Made by a program: the position numbers and the translations under genes. The notes under the pieces are model-generated. The model saw nothing but the letters and a program-made list of their open reading frames with translations. It searched no databases and was not told the origin of the DNA. DNA of 64,000 bases from an uncultured Acidobacteriota bacterium (GTDB lineage: Bacteria; Acidobacteriota; CAIWXX01): positions 1 through 64,000 of the forward strand of contig CAIWXX010000183.1 in assembly GCA_903916735.1 (NCBI GenBank), in the 5' to 3' direction. Below, piece by piece: positions 45,953 to 55,530 of the stretch. Every line of letters begins with the position of its first letter. Within the stretch, counting starts at the first letter, position 1.

Positions 45953-47689
45953 TCATTTGAAGGTGATAACAGCCATTTGTCCGTCAGTTCGCAAATTGTC
46001 TCCAGTGGCATTCTGGAGCTTCCTCGGTGCGTAGGGGCGATCAACCATGGAATATTCCAGAACGGTTCCGGTGAAAAGGAGGTCCTGTATCACTTTCGTC
46101 CGTTCATTATCGATATTCGAATCAACTTTATGAAACCATTTGACACCGAGGTTGCTCACTCCAATCCCGATATCATGCGTCGACGCGCCGACTCTGATCT
46201 CTCGTCCCTGGTCGTCGACGCCCTGCTTCCAAATCCGGATATGGTGGCGCTTGGCGAAAGTGTTATTCTGCTTTTGGTAAACGACTTCGGGTTCCTGGCC
46301 GTTCAATAGCAGAAGGGACACGGGCGCTGCATCGAATCCCTTGTTCCGAGCGGTGGCCAAGAAGCTTTTCAGGCCGGTGGTGATGCCCAGCTTATCGGCT
46401 GCCACCCAGCCGGCTGATTGGAATGCGGCATCGAGTTTCTCTCGCGTTCCAATGAACATGAGATTTGTCATGTCGGAAGGCACTTGTCCGGGTGTCTCGG
46501 TACGCATCGGACGAGCGTTGACCAGGTCGACTAGTCGAGTGGTTGGGGATTCAGGCGTCCACGCGGGGGTTTTAGGAATTTCCATCAATCGTTCCGGGAT
46601 TGTGATCCTCAAGGTCATTTCCACACCGGGGTCATAAACAATTTCGCGGTTATATGTTTTTCCGTATCCATAGGTCGCCCCTTCGAGCGTCCAGCCCAGC
46701 AAGGGGTTGGCGAACCAGATGCCCTGCCAGACCTTGCCCAATTTACCCAATGCGCTGTTCGGGAATGGAGCGCCCATGATGATGCCTGCCCGCACAGTCT
46801 CCCTCGCATTGTCAACATCGATAAGTCGTGTCGCGAGGCGTGTCTTCAAGCCGGTGGAGTGAATCAGGTTGGCGAAATCAAGGGCCAGGATCGACTGTAC
46901 ATAGGTGTTGGGTGATTTTCTCGCAAGCATGACAGATCCCTCGATCGGCGTTCCCGGAGCGACAACCATTCTGCCCTCGACCATGACAGGAGCAATAACG
47001 ACGGCCCGAACCGGATCCCCGGCTCTCGACCCGTTACTCGCCACCTTCGTCGTGAGGCGGATTTGCAATTCAGTGCCACAAAGCACGTCTGCAGCCAGGA
47101 CCGCACGGATCTGATCGATGTCTCCTGTTTCGGTCGCGGCATAGACCTTGTTGAAGTAGTTGCCCAGCCGGAGCGTCTCGTCCTGACTGTATCCATGGCG
47201 CGCTCCGCTCTCCAATAGCACCTGAAGAAGCTCTTCGCTCTTTGAGTACATCTGCCAGTCGAGAGGCGTGTTTCCATACTCGTCCTCGGCATTCACGTCC
47301 GCGCCGCCGGAAATAAGGAGTGTGGCTAGGTCGCCATAGGCCTGGGCCTGTTTCACATCATTTGCACAGATACCGCCTATCACTGTCCAATGGAGTGGCG
47401 TGAGCTTTTGCTTATCCACGGCTCTGACATCATAGCCCTTGGAGACCAGAATTCTGGCGAGCTCTATGAATTTCTTGGAGTCATTCGCCTTTTGACAACG
47501 AACGGATATCTGCAAGGCGCCAAGCAATGGATCAACTGCGATACCAGGGGTTTGGTTGTTGGCTGATGAGTACGTTAAATCTGAATCCGCGCTTGATACA
47601 GGCGTATTCGCCTGGTCGATGGCATATGTCTTGGCGGAAAGGCACGTGAGTGTGATCAAAACAAGAATTGCGATTGCGATTTTATGCAT
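45953..47689 (-). CDS. Secreted protein with ankyrin repeats and LssY_C domain
   Basis: The 578-residue product has a signal peptide (MHKIAIAILVLITLTCLSAKTYA), ankyrin repeats around 95-165 (LTPLHWTVIGG, GADVNAEDEYGNTPLDW) and a beta-rich middle. The C-terminal half of about 170 residues is of LssY_C type (TNLMFIGTREKLDAAFQSAG, HHIRIWKQG, ASTHDIGIGVS). LssY_C domains occur fused to PAP2 phosphatases or alone and have no defined role. The ATG at 47689 follows GGAGGGGATC. It converges with the PEP-utilising enzyme gene. Confidence 0.78.
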   Translation of the reverse strand: MHKIAIAILVLITLTCLSAKTYAIDQANTPVSSADSDLTYSSANNQTPGIAVDPLLGALQISVRCQKANDSKKFIELARILVSKGYDVRAVDKQKLTPLHWTVIGGICANDVKQAQAYGDLATLLISGGADVNAEDEYGNTPLDWQMYSKSEELLQVLLESGARHGYSQDETLRLGNYFNKVYAATETGDIDQIRAVLAADVLCGTELQIRLTTKVASNGSRAGDPVRAVVIAPVMVEGRMVVAPGTPIEGSVMLARKSPNTYVQSILALDFANLIHSTGLKTRLATRLIDVDNARETVRAGIIMGAPFPNSALGKLGKVWQGIWFANPLLGWTLEGATYGYGKTYNREIVYDPGVEMTLRITIPERLMEIPKTPAWTPESPTTRLVDLVNARPMRTETPGQVPSDMTNLMFIGTREKLDAAFQSAGWVAADKLGITTGLKSFLATARNKGFDAAPVSLLLLNGQEPEVVYQKQNNTFAKRHHIRIWKQGVDDQGREIRVGASTHDIGIGVSNLGVKWFHKVDSNIDNERTKVIQDLLFTGTVLEYSMVDRPYAPRKLQNATGDNLRTDGQMAVITFK

Positions 47690-47801
47690 GATCCCCTCCA
47701 TATGAGCCGATGAATGAGTCGCGGGAGGCGACCGCCCCGGTGACTCCAGTTTCAGAAATGATCATATCCTGAGTTCAGGCTGGGTGATAGATGGACGATG
47801 A

Positions 47802-47830
47802 ATGGGGCCAGGTCTTCATTTTTCACTTTT
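47802..47830. repeat. Left inverted end of the transposase element
   Basis: It begins ATGGGGCCAGGTCTTCA and matches the complement of 48809-48837; the first 17 bases are identical and the AT-rich inner part differs at a few positions. Confidence 0.85.
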
Positions 47831-48772
47831 AGTGATCAGGCGTTGACCCAACTGCTGAATTTTCGCGGCTGAACTCGAAATTGTTCTCAGATTCCCTCTT
47901 GATTGCCTTTACCGCCATCGAGACAGCAGACGAGCCTTTCCCGTATCGTTCAGCGATCTCTCGCACGGTCATTAGAGAATACAGCCTTTGGGCGCAGAGT
48001 AACATCCGTGCTCGGGGCCTGGGATGCTCGTCTCGAAACAGGTCTTCAACCGCCTGTTCGATCTGTTGGGGACTCCTTCTCTTTTCGTGGTGTCGCCGAA
48101 GTTGCCGGGCAGATGGGTCTTCTCCACTCACAGCAGCCCTCATGAGGTGCATGAGGCGCCGAGTGAATTCCTCGCCGCCCAGCGCCAATCCTGTAACGCC
48201 TCGTTCGAACGGGTCGACCGGCTTCTCACCCCTCCCAGCCTCAACCCAAGCCCTGTAATGTAACGATGGCGATCCCCCCCGAACTCCTCTAGAGTCCTCC
48301 TTGTCGTCACCAGTCCACGCATACCGGACCGCCCACGACGTAGTTGCAGTAGCCTCGACCATCAGTACCGCTCGGCCGGCCTCGTCAAACGTGATCGATT
48401 CGGATTGAGGTGGATGTAGCGCGAACATTCAAGGAAGTACTCGCCTTCCTGGACGAGGATCGCCTTGTAGCGGGCCTGCCACAGAGATGGCCCACGCGCC
48501 GATGGCGTCGATTGAAAATCCGGGCATATACTGGCCGTTGAGGTCCCGCATCATCCGGCCAAGATCTCCTCCAGGCGTCTCACAGAGCATGTGATAGTGA
48601 TTCGGCATGAGGCAGAACGCGAACAAGATGCCCATCGCCGACCAAGGCCGCAAGAATGTCCAGGAACTCGATTCGGTCGGAGTCGTTGACAAAATGCCGG
48701 CATGCGTACAACTCCGCGGGACATTACATGATACAGCGCACCATCAAACTCAATTCTTGTGGGCCGAGCCAT
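47829..48772 (-). pseudogene. Broken REP-associated tyrosine transposase (Y1_Tnp/RAYT)
   Basis: On the minus strand the N-terminus MARPTRIEFDGALYHVMSRG is intact, then frames shift. The HUH core appears in another frame as FCLMPNHYHMLCETPGGDLG, followed by LGRMMRDLNGQY. A third frame gives the C-terminal part with a DnaA-like helix-turn-helix (MTVREIAERYGKGSSAVSMA). At least two frameshifts separate the pieces and the catalytic-tyrosine region is garbled, so it cannot transpose on its own. Confidence 0.85.
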
Positions 48773-48808
48773 ACATCTAAGCTATCTCACTGCTCCTCCA
48801 ACAACAAC

Positions 48809-48837
48809 AAAAATGAAAAGTGAAGACCTGGCCCCAT
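48809..48837. repeat. Right inverted end of the transposase element
   Basis: It ends TGAAGACCTGGCCCCAT, the exact complement of the outer part of the left end. Confidence 0.85.
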
Positions 48838-48868
48838 CCGTCTTCGGCTCGTCATCGTATGAGGATTT

Positions 48869-48898
48869 TTGACGTGTCGCGTGTCAGACGTTTACAAT
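48869..48898 (+). promoter_or_regulatory. Promoter of yigZ
   Basis: TTGACG (48869-48874) and TACAAT (48893-48898) are 18 bp apart. The ATG at 48904 is 5 bases beyond the -10, where transcription itself should begin. Confidence 0.65.
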
Positions 48899-48903
48899 AA
48901 AGC

Positions 48904-49542
48904 ATGGCAGATAATCGTCAGGCCTTCCACATCATGACTCACGCATTCGGGCCGCATGAAATTGTGGACAGAGGTTCTCGCTTCATTGCGTATCTCAATC
49001 CGATCTCAAACGCCAGCACTGCGGCTGATTTTATCGCAGGACTGCGCAAGGCCCGCCATGATGCCACTCATGTCTGTTCGGCTTATCGCCTGCGTCTTGA
49101 ACGTGGTGAAGAGTGTCGCTATTCAGATGACGGGGAGCCTTCGGGGACTGCCGGGCTGCCGATTTACAACGAGCTCAAACGAGCCGATCTGTTCAATGTG
49201 GCGGTTGCAGTTGTCCGCTATTACGGCGGAGTGAAACTTGGCACGGGTGGTTTGACACGAGCGTATGGCCGGGTTGTCCGCGAGCTTCTCGATCGAGCGC
49301 CTCTCCAGGAGCGTCTTGTGACTCGCAGTTTCCGCTTGCAAATACCATTCGATCTGACCTGCGCCGTGCTCACTCTGCTGAAACGCCAGGATGTCGAAAT
49401 CTCGTCCCGGGAATATACTGCGATGGGCCAGGATCTTGAAATCCAGGTTCCTGTCGACTCATTGTCAACGCTGTCCCGAGCCCTTGAAGACCGCAGCGCC
49501 GGCAAGATCCGCCTGACGGAGCCGGGAGTGGAGGTGCCTTGA
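48904..49542 (+). CDS. yigZ: YigZ/IMPACT family protein
   Basis: This 212-residue protein has the UPF0029 N-terminal domain with RFIAYLNPISN, THVCSAYRL, YSDDGEPSGTAGLP and RYYGGVKLGTGGLTRAYG, and the DUF1949-type C-terminal domain. The family binds nucleic acid or ribosomes; its exact role in bacteria is unclear. The length is standard. There is no Shine-Dalgarno sequence, consistent with a leaderless transcript. Confidence 0.93.
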   Translation: MADNRQAFHIMTHAFGPHEIVDRGSRFIAYLNPISNASTAADFIAGLRKARHDATHVCSAYRLRLERGEECRYSDDGEPSGTAGLPIYNELKRADLFNVAVAVVRYYGGVKLGTGGLTRAYGRVVRELLDRAPLQERLVTRSFRLQIPFDLTCAVLTLLKRQDVEISSREYTAMGQDLEIQVPVDSLSTLSRALEDRSAGKIRLTEPGVEVP

Positions 49543-49624
49543 CCTTCCATCTTAGCTTAAGTACATTCAGCCCGTGATCAATCGTCACTCTTTTCGACAC
49601 AACCCCAATCAATCATAGAGAGCC

Positions 49625-50536
49625 ATGCCGACACCTAAAAAATTCACAATCGGACTGATACAGATGTCCCTCAAGAAGGACTCTGATGAGAACCTCAAAC
49701 GGGCCATCTCGAAGATCGAACAGGCGGCGAAGAAGAAAGCTCAGGTGATTTGCCTGCCCGAGCTTTTCCGTTCGCAGTATTTTTGCCAGCATGAGGATCC
49801 ATCGGAATTTGATCTTGCTGAACCCGTTCCGGGACCGACAACGCTTGCACTCGGGAAGATCGCCAAGAGACTCAACGTTGCGATCATCGCCCCGTTGTTC
49901 GAACGCCGAGCAGCCGGGCTTTACCACAATAGCGCGGCGATCATCGACGCCAATGGTCACTTGGCCGGCATCTATCGTAAGATGCATATTCCGGATGACC
50001 CGGCCTATTATGAGAAGTTCTATTTCACGCCGGGCGATCTGGGTTTCCGTGCCTTTGACACTCGCTTCGGGCGAATCAGCACTCTGATCTGTTGGGATCA
50101 GTGGTATCCCGAAGGGGCGCGGCTGTCGGCGATGCATGGCGCATCGATTCTGTTCTACCCGACGGCCATCGGCTGGCATCCGCACGAAAAGGCTCACTAT
50201 GGAAAAGCCCAGCGTGATGCATGGCAAATTGTGCAGCGTGGTCATGCCATCGCCAATGGAATCTATGTTGCTGCCGCCAATCGGGTTGGACATGAACAGC
50301 ACGTCAAGGGCAGCGCCGGCATTGAATTCTGGGGCTCTTCGTTTATTGTTGATCCACAGGGAGTCGTTCTCTCAGAAGCGTCAGTCAACAAGGAAGAAAT
50401 TCTGCTGGCCGAGATCGATCTGGACCACCTTGAAGATATCCGCCGGAACTGGCCTTTTCTTCGAGATCGCCGTATTGATGCCTATGATGGAATGACGCAG
50501 CGATTTCTCGATCCGCACTCGAAGACCTCACCATGA
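49625..50536 (+). CDS. aguB: N-carbamoylputrescine amidase
   Basis: This 303-residue nitrilase-superfamily enzyme hydrolyses N-carbamoylputrescine to putrescine, CO2 and ammonia. The catalytic triad is E46 (CLPELF), K119 (YRKMHIPD) and C156 (LICWDQWYPEG). Near full-length similarity to plant-type AguB is suggested by YYEKFYFTPGDLGF and the C-terminal RNWPFLRDRRIDAY. It overlaps aguA by ATGA, so together they form the agmatine-to-putrescine pathway. Confidence 0.94.
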   Translation: MPTPKKFTIGLIQMSLKKDSDENLKRAISKIEQAAKKKAQVICLPELFRSQYFCQHEDPSEFDLAEPVPGPTTLALGKIAKRLNVAIIAPLFERRAAGLYHNSAAIIDANGHLAGIYRKMHIPDDPAYYEKFYFTPGDLGFRAFDTRFGRISTLICWDQWYPEGARLSAMHGASILFYPTAIGWHPHEKAHYGKAQRDAWQIVQRGHAIANGIYVAAANRVGHEQHVKGSAGIEFWGSSFIVDPQGVVLSEASVNKEEILLAEIDLDHLEDIRRNWPFLRDRRIDAYDGMTQRFLDPHSKTSP

Positions 50537-51606
50537 AATCGAACAACGAGCTCAACCCCACTGCATTCGGATACAGGATGCCGGCCGAATTTGATCGGCA
50601 CGAAGCAACCTGGCTTGGCTGGCCTTCCAATAAAGCGGATTGGCCAGGCAAGTTTGCGCCCATTCCATGGGCATACGCCGAGATCGTCAGGAAAATATCG
50701 CAGGGAGAGATCGTCCGGATAATTGCCGATCCACGAAGGAAGCAGCAGGCCCAGCGCGTTTTGATTCGCGCAGGCGTCGATCTTTCGCGGATTGAATTCT
50801 TCAATTTTCCTTGTGACCGTGGATGGTTGCGGGATTCCGGCCCTATTTTTCTCACGTGTCATGGACCATCACCGGAATTATCCATTGTCCGGTTCCGATT
50901 CAATGCGTGGGCCAAATACACTGACTGGAAGAAAGACAGGCGAATTCCTGAACGAGTTGCCAAGAGACTTAAGATGCGCCTTTGGCCTGCGATGATCGGC
51001 CAGGAGCATTTTGTGTTGGAGGGCGGCAGCATCGACGTCAACGGTAAAGGCTCTCTTCTGACAACTGAAGAGTGCCTCCTCGATCCCGATGTACAAGCTC
51101 GTAATTCCGGCTTCGGAAGAGCAGAAATTGAACAGGCTCTTAGAACCAATCTCGGAGTGAACAATATCCTCTGGCTGGGAAAAGGCATCGCCGGCGATGA
51201 TACACACGGCCATATTGATGATCTATGCCGTTTCGTCAACCATCGCACGGTTGTCCTGTGCCAGGAATCGAACGTGAAGGATGCGAATTATGGGCCGTTG
51301 CAGGACAATCGTGAACGCCTGCAAGGGATGAAACTGGAAGACGGTTCACAAATCGAAGTCGTTCATCTTCCGATGCCTCAACCCTTATGCTTCGACGACC
51401 GAAGGCTTCCGGCCAGCTACGCCAACTTTTATATGGCCAACGCCATGGTGCTAGTGCCCACGTTTAACGATCCGATGGATCGAGTGGCACTTGGGATTCT
51501 CTCCGAGCTGATTTTGGATCGGGCCGTCATCGGTATCCATGCGGTTGATCTTGTGTGGGGGCTCGGCGCCATTCACTGCCTCACCCAGCAGCAGCCTGCT
51601 CTGTAG
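50533..51606 (+). CDS. aguA: Agmatine deiminase
   Basis: This 357-residue guanidino-modifying enzyme turns agmatine into N-carbamoylputrescine and ammonia. Active-site regions are RDSGPIF, LEGGSIDVNGKG, DDTHGHIDD and the nucleophile C349 in GLGAIHCLTQQQP near the C-terminus. It is coupled to aguB. No arginine decarboxylase is in the window, so agmatine must come from elsewhere. Confidence 0.95.
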   Translation: MKSNNELNPTAFGYRMPAEFDRHEATWLGWPSNKADWPGKFAPIPWAYAEIVRKISQGEIVRIIADPRRKQQAQRVLIRAGVDLSRIEFFNFPCDRGWLRDSGPIFLTCHGPSPELSIVRFRFNAWAKYTDWKKDRRIPERVAKRLKMRLWPAMIGQEHFVLEGGSIDVNGKGSLLTTEECLLDPDVQARNSGFGRAEIEQALRTNLGVNNILWLGKGIAGDDTHGHIDDLCRFVNHRTVVLCQESNVKDANYGPLQDNRERLQGMKLEDGSQIEVVHLPMPQPLCFDDRRLPASYANFYMANAMVLVPTFNDPMDRVALGILSELILDRAVIGIHAVDLVWGLGAIHCLTQQQPAL

Positions 51607-51624
51607 GTTTAGCTGTCGGCGGAA

Positions 51625-52779
51625 TCACATCAACTTTGCCAGCTTTTTATGGATAACCGCCAGCGCTTGGCCTGCATCGAAGCCGAGATCGCGGTAATTG
51701 GTCGAGATGTTGGAAATGTCGGAAACCACCTTCAGCAGCATGTCGAATTTCATGGAGCGGAGGCCTTCCTCGGCGAGCTTAGCCTTGAGAGCGAGGGTTC
51801 CTTCCGTCAGCCGTTCGACGGTCTGGCGAAGTCGCAAGGCTTCTTCTTCGGCCTGAGTGACTCGCCGGAGCAGATCCGTCAAGGCCTGATCACCGCGATA
51901 TTTTTCGGCATATTTGGTCTGCTCGGATGTGTCGGACCAGGATCGGATGCGTTCCTTCTGAAAAGCGGCGATCTGTGCCTGTGTCTTATCCAACTGGGTG
52001 GTCAAATCGCTTGCTGCCGCGAGCTTTCTTTCGTTGATAACATTCTCAGCTTCGAGATGCTGGTTCCGCGAGCGCAGACTATGAATCGTTGTCTCGTATT
52101 CAGCTAATTTCGGAATGCAGAAGGAATTCAACTCCTGAATCTCTCTGACGATGTCCGTGTTATTCTGGATGGCGAGTGCAAATTCGTGTTTGATCCACCG
52201 GAGTTCTTCTGCATAGCATCGTGCCACGCGCAGCAGATTGGCGTAATCTTCAACTCCGCGCACACGGGTGACCTCTTCGAGTTTCTCGCTGAGCTCCCGG
52301 ACTCGGACTTCAAGGCGCCCTTTAACCTGGTGAGCCTTCTCCAGCTCTCGCGTTCTCTCTTCATATTTTGCTCGCAATTCTCCGAAGTGGAGAAGCGAGT
52401 CCAGAAGGGTTTTAACACGGTCCAAATGAAGGCGCACAAGAAGCCGAGTGCAAAAGTGATAAAGCCGCAGCTGCAAAGGCTCATCGTTGTGGGTGAAGAC
52501 GATTCCGATGAATCCGTCATCGACAGGGAAAAGGACCATGCAATGAGTCCCGATCTTCCGATCCGGCTGGAATCGGAATGAAACGGATTCTTCGGGGTTT
52601 GCTCGTCCCTTGATGACGTCGAGGTTATATTTAAATCGATCGGTTGTGGAGAGCGCCTTCTTGTCGGAGCCGATATAGAAAACGTCCCGCATTTCGGATC
52701 CGAATTCATGCGCGACCACCGCCGACAAGTCCCGAAGGAAATCATCGGTTATCGGATAGCCGAATGTGATCCTGTCCAT
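51625..52779 (-). CDS. Coiled-coil protein of unknown function
   Basis: The 384-residue product has a globular N-terminal part (about 1-130, MDRITFGYPITDDFLRDLSA...) of mixed alpha/beta type that might be GAF-like. Long coiled coils follow (about 130-350, many EL/LE heptads). No family is recognised. The ATG at 52779 follows GAGGAGAAT. It is the last gene of the minus-strand group running from the transglycosylase or pilT. Confidence 0.7.
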   Translation of the reverse strand: MDRITFGYPITDDFLRDLSAVVAHEFGSEMRDVFYIGSDKKALSTTDRFKYNLDVIKGRANPEESVSFRFQPDRKIGTHCMVLFPVDDGFIGIVFTHNDEPLQLRLYHFCTRLLVRLHLDRVKTLLDSLLHFGELRAKYEERTRELEKAHQVKGRLEVRVRELSEKLEEVTRVRGVEDYANLLRVARCYAEELRWIKHEFALAIQNNTDIVREIQELNSFCIPKLAEYETTIHSLRSRNQHLEAENVINERKLAAASDLTTQLDKTQAQIAAFQKERIRSWSDTSEQTKYAEKYRGDQALTDLLRRVTQAEEEALRLRQTVERLTEGTLALKAKLAEEGLRSMKFDMLLKVVSDISNISTNYRDLGFDAGQALAVIHKKLAKLM

Positions 52780-52829
52780 ATTCTCCTCAGGCGGCGCTCG
52801 CAAAAGGCGATGGCGTTTGAGTCCTCATT

Positions 52830-53333
52830 CTAGTTGACGCGATTGAGCGGCGTCCCGGTGATCGAGGGAGAGGAGGTCTTTGACGCCAGAAGCGAATCAA
52901 TCGAGAAGGTCGAAAACGGAAATAAGAAAAGTTGCACAGCCGGCAGAAGGAAAAGGAGATCCTCAAACAGCGTTGATTGTGCGATGTGCCGCCCAGTGCC
53001 GGTCAGGGTGAAACAGCCGCACGCCATGTCGACTCCCCGCCATAAATTGATCCCAATGGCGATGATAAAAATCACGAGTAGTGAACCCAGGATGAGGGCG
53101 CCTGATCTTGTCAGAAGTCCTGCCGCCAACAGAATCCCTATGCCCAGCTCAATCCATGGGAGTCCGATCGCCATCAAATTTTCCAAGGGAATCGGCAAGA
53201 GACGATAGTTGTGAACGGCTTCGGCGAAAAGGTCCGGGTGCCGTATTTTTTCAATGGCGGCGTAGATGAAAATCCCGCCCAAGAAAAGCCGGCAAAGAAG
53301 TGAGATCAATGGATGTGAAAAAAGTCGGCTCAT
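52830..53333 (-). CDS. MauE/DoxX-family redox-associated membrane protein
   Basis: This 167-residue protein has four transmembrane helices (for example LCRLFLGGIFIYAAIEKI, AIGLPWIELGIGILLAAG and SLLVIFIIAIGINL) and a cysteine pair in DMACGCFTLTG, as in MauE/DoxX-type proteins that handle thiol redox chemistry. The ATG lies one base after the stop of the rhodanese gene. The start at 53333 follows the family; the frame extends 28 codons upstream into that gene. Pairing with a rhodanese supports a role in sulfur or thiol redox. Confidence 0.85.
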   Translation of the reverse strand: MSRLFSHPLISLLCRLFLGGIFIYAAIEKIRHPDLFAEAVHNYRLLPIPLENLMAIGLPWIELGIGILLAAGLLTRSGALILGSLLVIFIIAIGINLWRGVDMACGCFTLTGTGRHIAQSTLFEDLLFLLPAVQLFLFPFSTFSIDSLLASKTSSPSITGTPLNRVN

Positions 53334-53334
53334 A

Positions 53335-53910
53335 TCATTTGGCAAGCGGATAGCCGGCCGCCACCCAGGCCGGATACCCGCCGGAAAAGACGAGAACATT
53401 CTTATAGCCCGATGCATTCAAGCGCCGGGCCACCATCAAGCTGGCTTCGCATGTGTCACCGTCGCAATAGGCGATGATGGTTGATACACCCTGCAGCTTT
53501 TGCTTCTCGCGCGCGAGATCCAAGTCGTATGAATATGCCGAGATGTTGATGGCCCCCTCAATGTGACCGGCCGCGAATTCCTCCTGTGTGCGAGCATCCA
53601 CGAATCGAGCTGCTGCATCGAATGAAAGAGCGGCAGCCTGTTCAAGCGTCATCGTCCTCATCGCCTCGGATGGCGACTGGTTGGGAGGAGATGCTTGGCC
53701 TGGTGCCGTGGTGGGATTGTAAGGAATCAGCGCCGGTGGCTTGGCGATGAAAGGCAGCGGCTTTTCCATGAGGGCATTCCGGGCGATTCCGACACAGAAG
53801 AAAAAGCAAACGCAGATGGCAGCGCCCGCGATCGTGGCCGGCCAATCCTGGATCGGGAACCATTTGATGGCTGGACCGCGAATCGTTTTCGGAGTCGAAT
53901 TTTTTTTCAT
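53335..53910 (-). CDS. Membrane-anchored rhodanese-like protein
   Basis: This 191-residue protein has one N-terminal transmembrane segment (about 24-44, ATIAGAAICVCFFFCVGIA), a proline-rich linker and a rhodanese domain (about 85-190). The active-site loop is CDGDTC, with C149 as the probable sulfur-carrying residue. It would face the periplasm. Start at MKKNSTPKT; an in-frame ATG at 53961 would add 17 residues, and neither has a clear ribosome-binding site. It is coupled to the MauE/DoxX gene. Confidence 0.82.
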   Translation of the reverse strand: MKKNSTPKTIRGPAIKWFPIQDWPATIAGAAICVCFFFCVGIARNALMEKPLPFIAKPPALIPYNPTTAPGQASPPNQSPSEAMRTMTLEQAAALSFDAAARFVDARTQEEFAAGHIEGAINISAYSYDLDLAREKQKLQGVSTIIAYCDGDTCEASLMVARRLNASGYKNVLVFSGGYPAWVAAGYPLAK

Positions 53911-54007
53911 CGTGCTCTGCGGAGATTTTTCTGTTGTGGCGCGAGAGATTTTACTTTCCATTGATGTCACAAGAGGGACGGCAACCCCCCACATGCCCTC
54001 TTTGGCA

Positions 54008-55525
54008 CTACACGACCCGGGTCGCAGGGAAGAGGAGAGCATTTCCGCGCCCGATCACCTCGATGAATCCAGGTCGCTTTGACGGTTTCAGTTTGATCGG
54101 TTCGGAAGTGCTAAGGCCGGCAAGATAGCTGACATCGGCGATCAGCGGACCTTCATCCCCAATGTCCATGACAACAGGCGCCGTGCTGATTGCCAGTGCG
54201 ACGATGCCGTCTCCCTCGATGCGCAGAAATCTGAAAATTGACGATTCCTCCAATTGGATTTTCAAAGTCGGCTGAATCGCAATGACATAGCCGGGCTTGA
54301 CGAAGAAGAATTCACCCGTCAACCGAAGCAGATGGATGCGGAACTGGTCTTCGTAGAAGAGGAGCCGGCCGGCGGCGGAACAGTGAAGTAATCCTTCAAT
54401 TCCGGCATAGGGTTCAGCAGCCAGCATGGCCTCGGCCCCGATCAGTCGTTGCGAGCCCGCAATCAGGCCCTCTTCGAAGCTGATATCCAGATAATTCCTG
54501 TTCAATATCCTGAATTCGTCGTTGTTCAATTTGAGCAGACCCTGCGATGGTTGAGTCAGGACTGTGATATTAAGCGCCTGAGGAGCTTGCTGGATTGAGG
54601 CGGGTTTGGGCGGCTCTTCGAGGGAAGCACCGGCTATTGAAGACGTCGATGTGGGCCCGCTCTTGCTTGGGGACGGAGGTGCAGGCTTTGGAAGAGCGGG
54701 GGATGACGTTCCTGGGAGGACCCGGTCGAGAGCCATCTCCAACTGCATTTCGGTTTCTTCTTTTCGATCAGGGTTGAAGAAGTCAGTCTTCTTCATGTAG
54801 GCGGGGAGAACGCGCGGCATCCTGAGGTTTCCCTCGGCTTCCTTTCCGATGGCCCCGACCGCTGGTTCGGGGAGCGCTTCAGGCCGGCGAGCCTGCCGGG
54901 AAACCGGCATGGGAAGAGGCGTCGTCGGAGTTCGCGTTGAATCAGCGCCGGCCGGGGCCGCTTCACGTGGTCCCGGTCGCAGCGGGCGAGCCGGGGCTGG
55001 GGCCGGGGACGGGGACGATGGAGTCGGGAGAGGTTCCCCGCGCTCGGCATATCTCCGAAGCAGCTGCTCCATCTGCGCGATCATCTTGTCGTTCTTCGCC
55101 TTTTTATACTCATCGAGTGCCTGTACATATTTCCGCTGGCGTTCATAGATCAGGCCAAGATACATGCGCGCCCTGGGATTGTCGGGTTCCAAGGCGGCTG
55201 CTTCACCGAAGTGTCTTTCTGCAGCGTCGTATGTGTTCTGTTTCAGATAAATGAGCCCGATGTTGGAGTGGAGACTATAGACAGCCGGGTTTTTATCAAT
55301 CAGGAGGTTGTAGATCGTTTTCGCCTCTTCAAGCTTATTAAGACGGAAGTAGGCCATGCCGAGGAGATTCAAAACCTGTTCATCATCGGGATGGATGCGA
55401 TGTGCCGCCTCCAGCTCGGTCGCCGCCTCCTCCAGTTGCTGTTTCTGGAAAAATTCCTTCCCCTTGTTACGGTGAAGCAGGAATATTCCCTGGTCGAACG
55501 GCGCGGCAGCAGGGCTCTCAGGCAT
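54008..55525 (-). CDS. TPR protein with C-terminal AIM24-like domain
   Basis: The 505-residue protein has four or more TPR units (about 15-150, for example VLNLLGMAYFRLNKLEEAKT) and a Pro/Ala/Ser-rich linker (about 165-320) with no fixed structure. The beta-rich C-terminal domain (about 325-505, LNITVLTQPSQGLLKLNN...GNALLFPATRVV) resembles AIM24/TerB-like beta-sandwich proteins. It has no signal peptide. It lies 5 bases behind the lytic transglycosylase gene. The TPR part probably recruits a partner. Confidence 0.7.
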   Translation of the reverse strand: MPESPAAAPFDQGIFLLHRNKGKEFFQKQQLEEAATELEAAHRIHPDDEQVLNLLGMAYFRLNKLEEAKTIYNLLIDKNPAVYSLHSNIGLIYLKQNTYDAAERHFGEAAALEPDNPRARMYLGLIYERQRKYVQALDEYKKAKNDKMIAQMEQLLRRYAERGEPLPTPSSPSPAPAPARPLRPGPREAAPAGADSTRTPTTPLPMPVSRQARRPEALPEPAVGAIGKEAEGNLRMPRVLPAYMKKTDFFNPDRKEETEMQLEMALDRVLPGTSSPALPKPAPPSPSKSGPTSTSSIAGASLEEPPKPASIQQAPQALNITVLTQPSQGLLKLNNDEFRILNRNYLDISFEEGLIAGSQRLIGAEAMLAAEPYAGIEGLLHCSAAGRLLFYEDQFRIHLLRLTGEFFFVKPGYVIAIQPTLKIQLEESSIFRFLRIEGDGIVALAISTAPVVMDIGDEGPLIADVSYLAGLSTSEPIKLKPSKRPGFIEVIGRGNALLFPATRVV

Positions 55526-55530
55526 AGCGT

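Larger units (their letters stand above)
47802..48837. mobile_element. Degenerate REP-associated transposase element with terminal inverted repeats
   Basis: A 1-kb unit is bounded by matching inverted ends (47802-47830 and 48809-48837) and holds only a broken Y1-type transposase. The layout is that of a RAYT/TIRT element, in which the transposase is flanked by palindromic ends it recognises. It lies between the ankyrin gene and yigZ. Confidence 0.8.
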
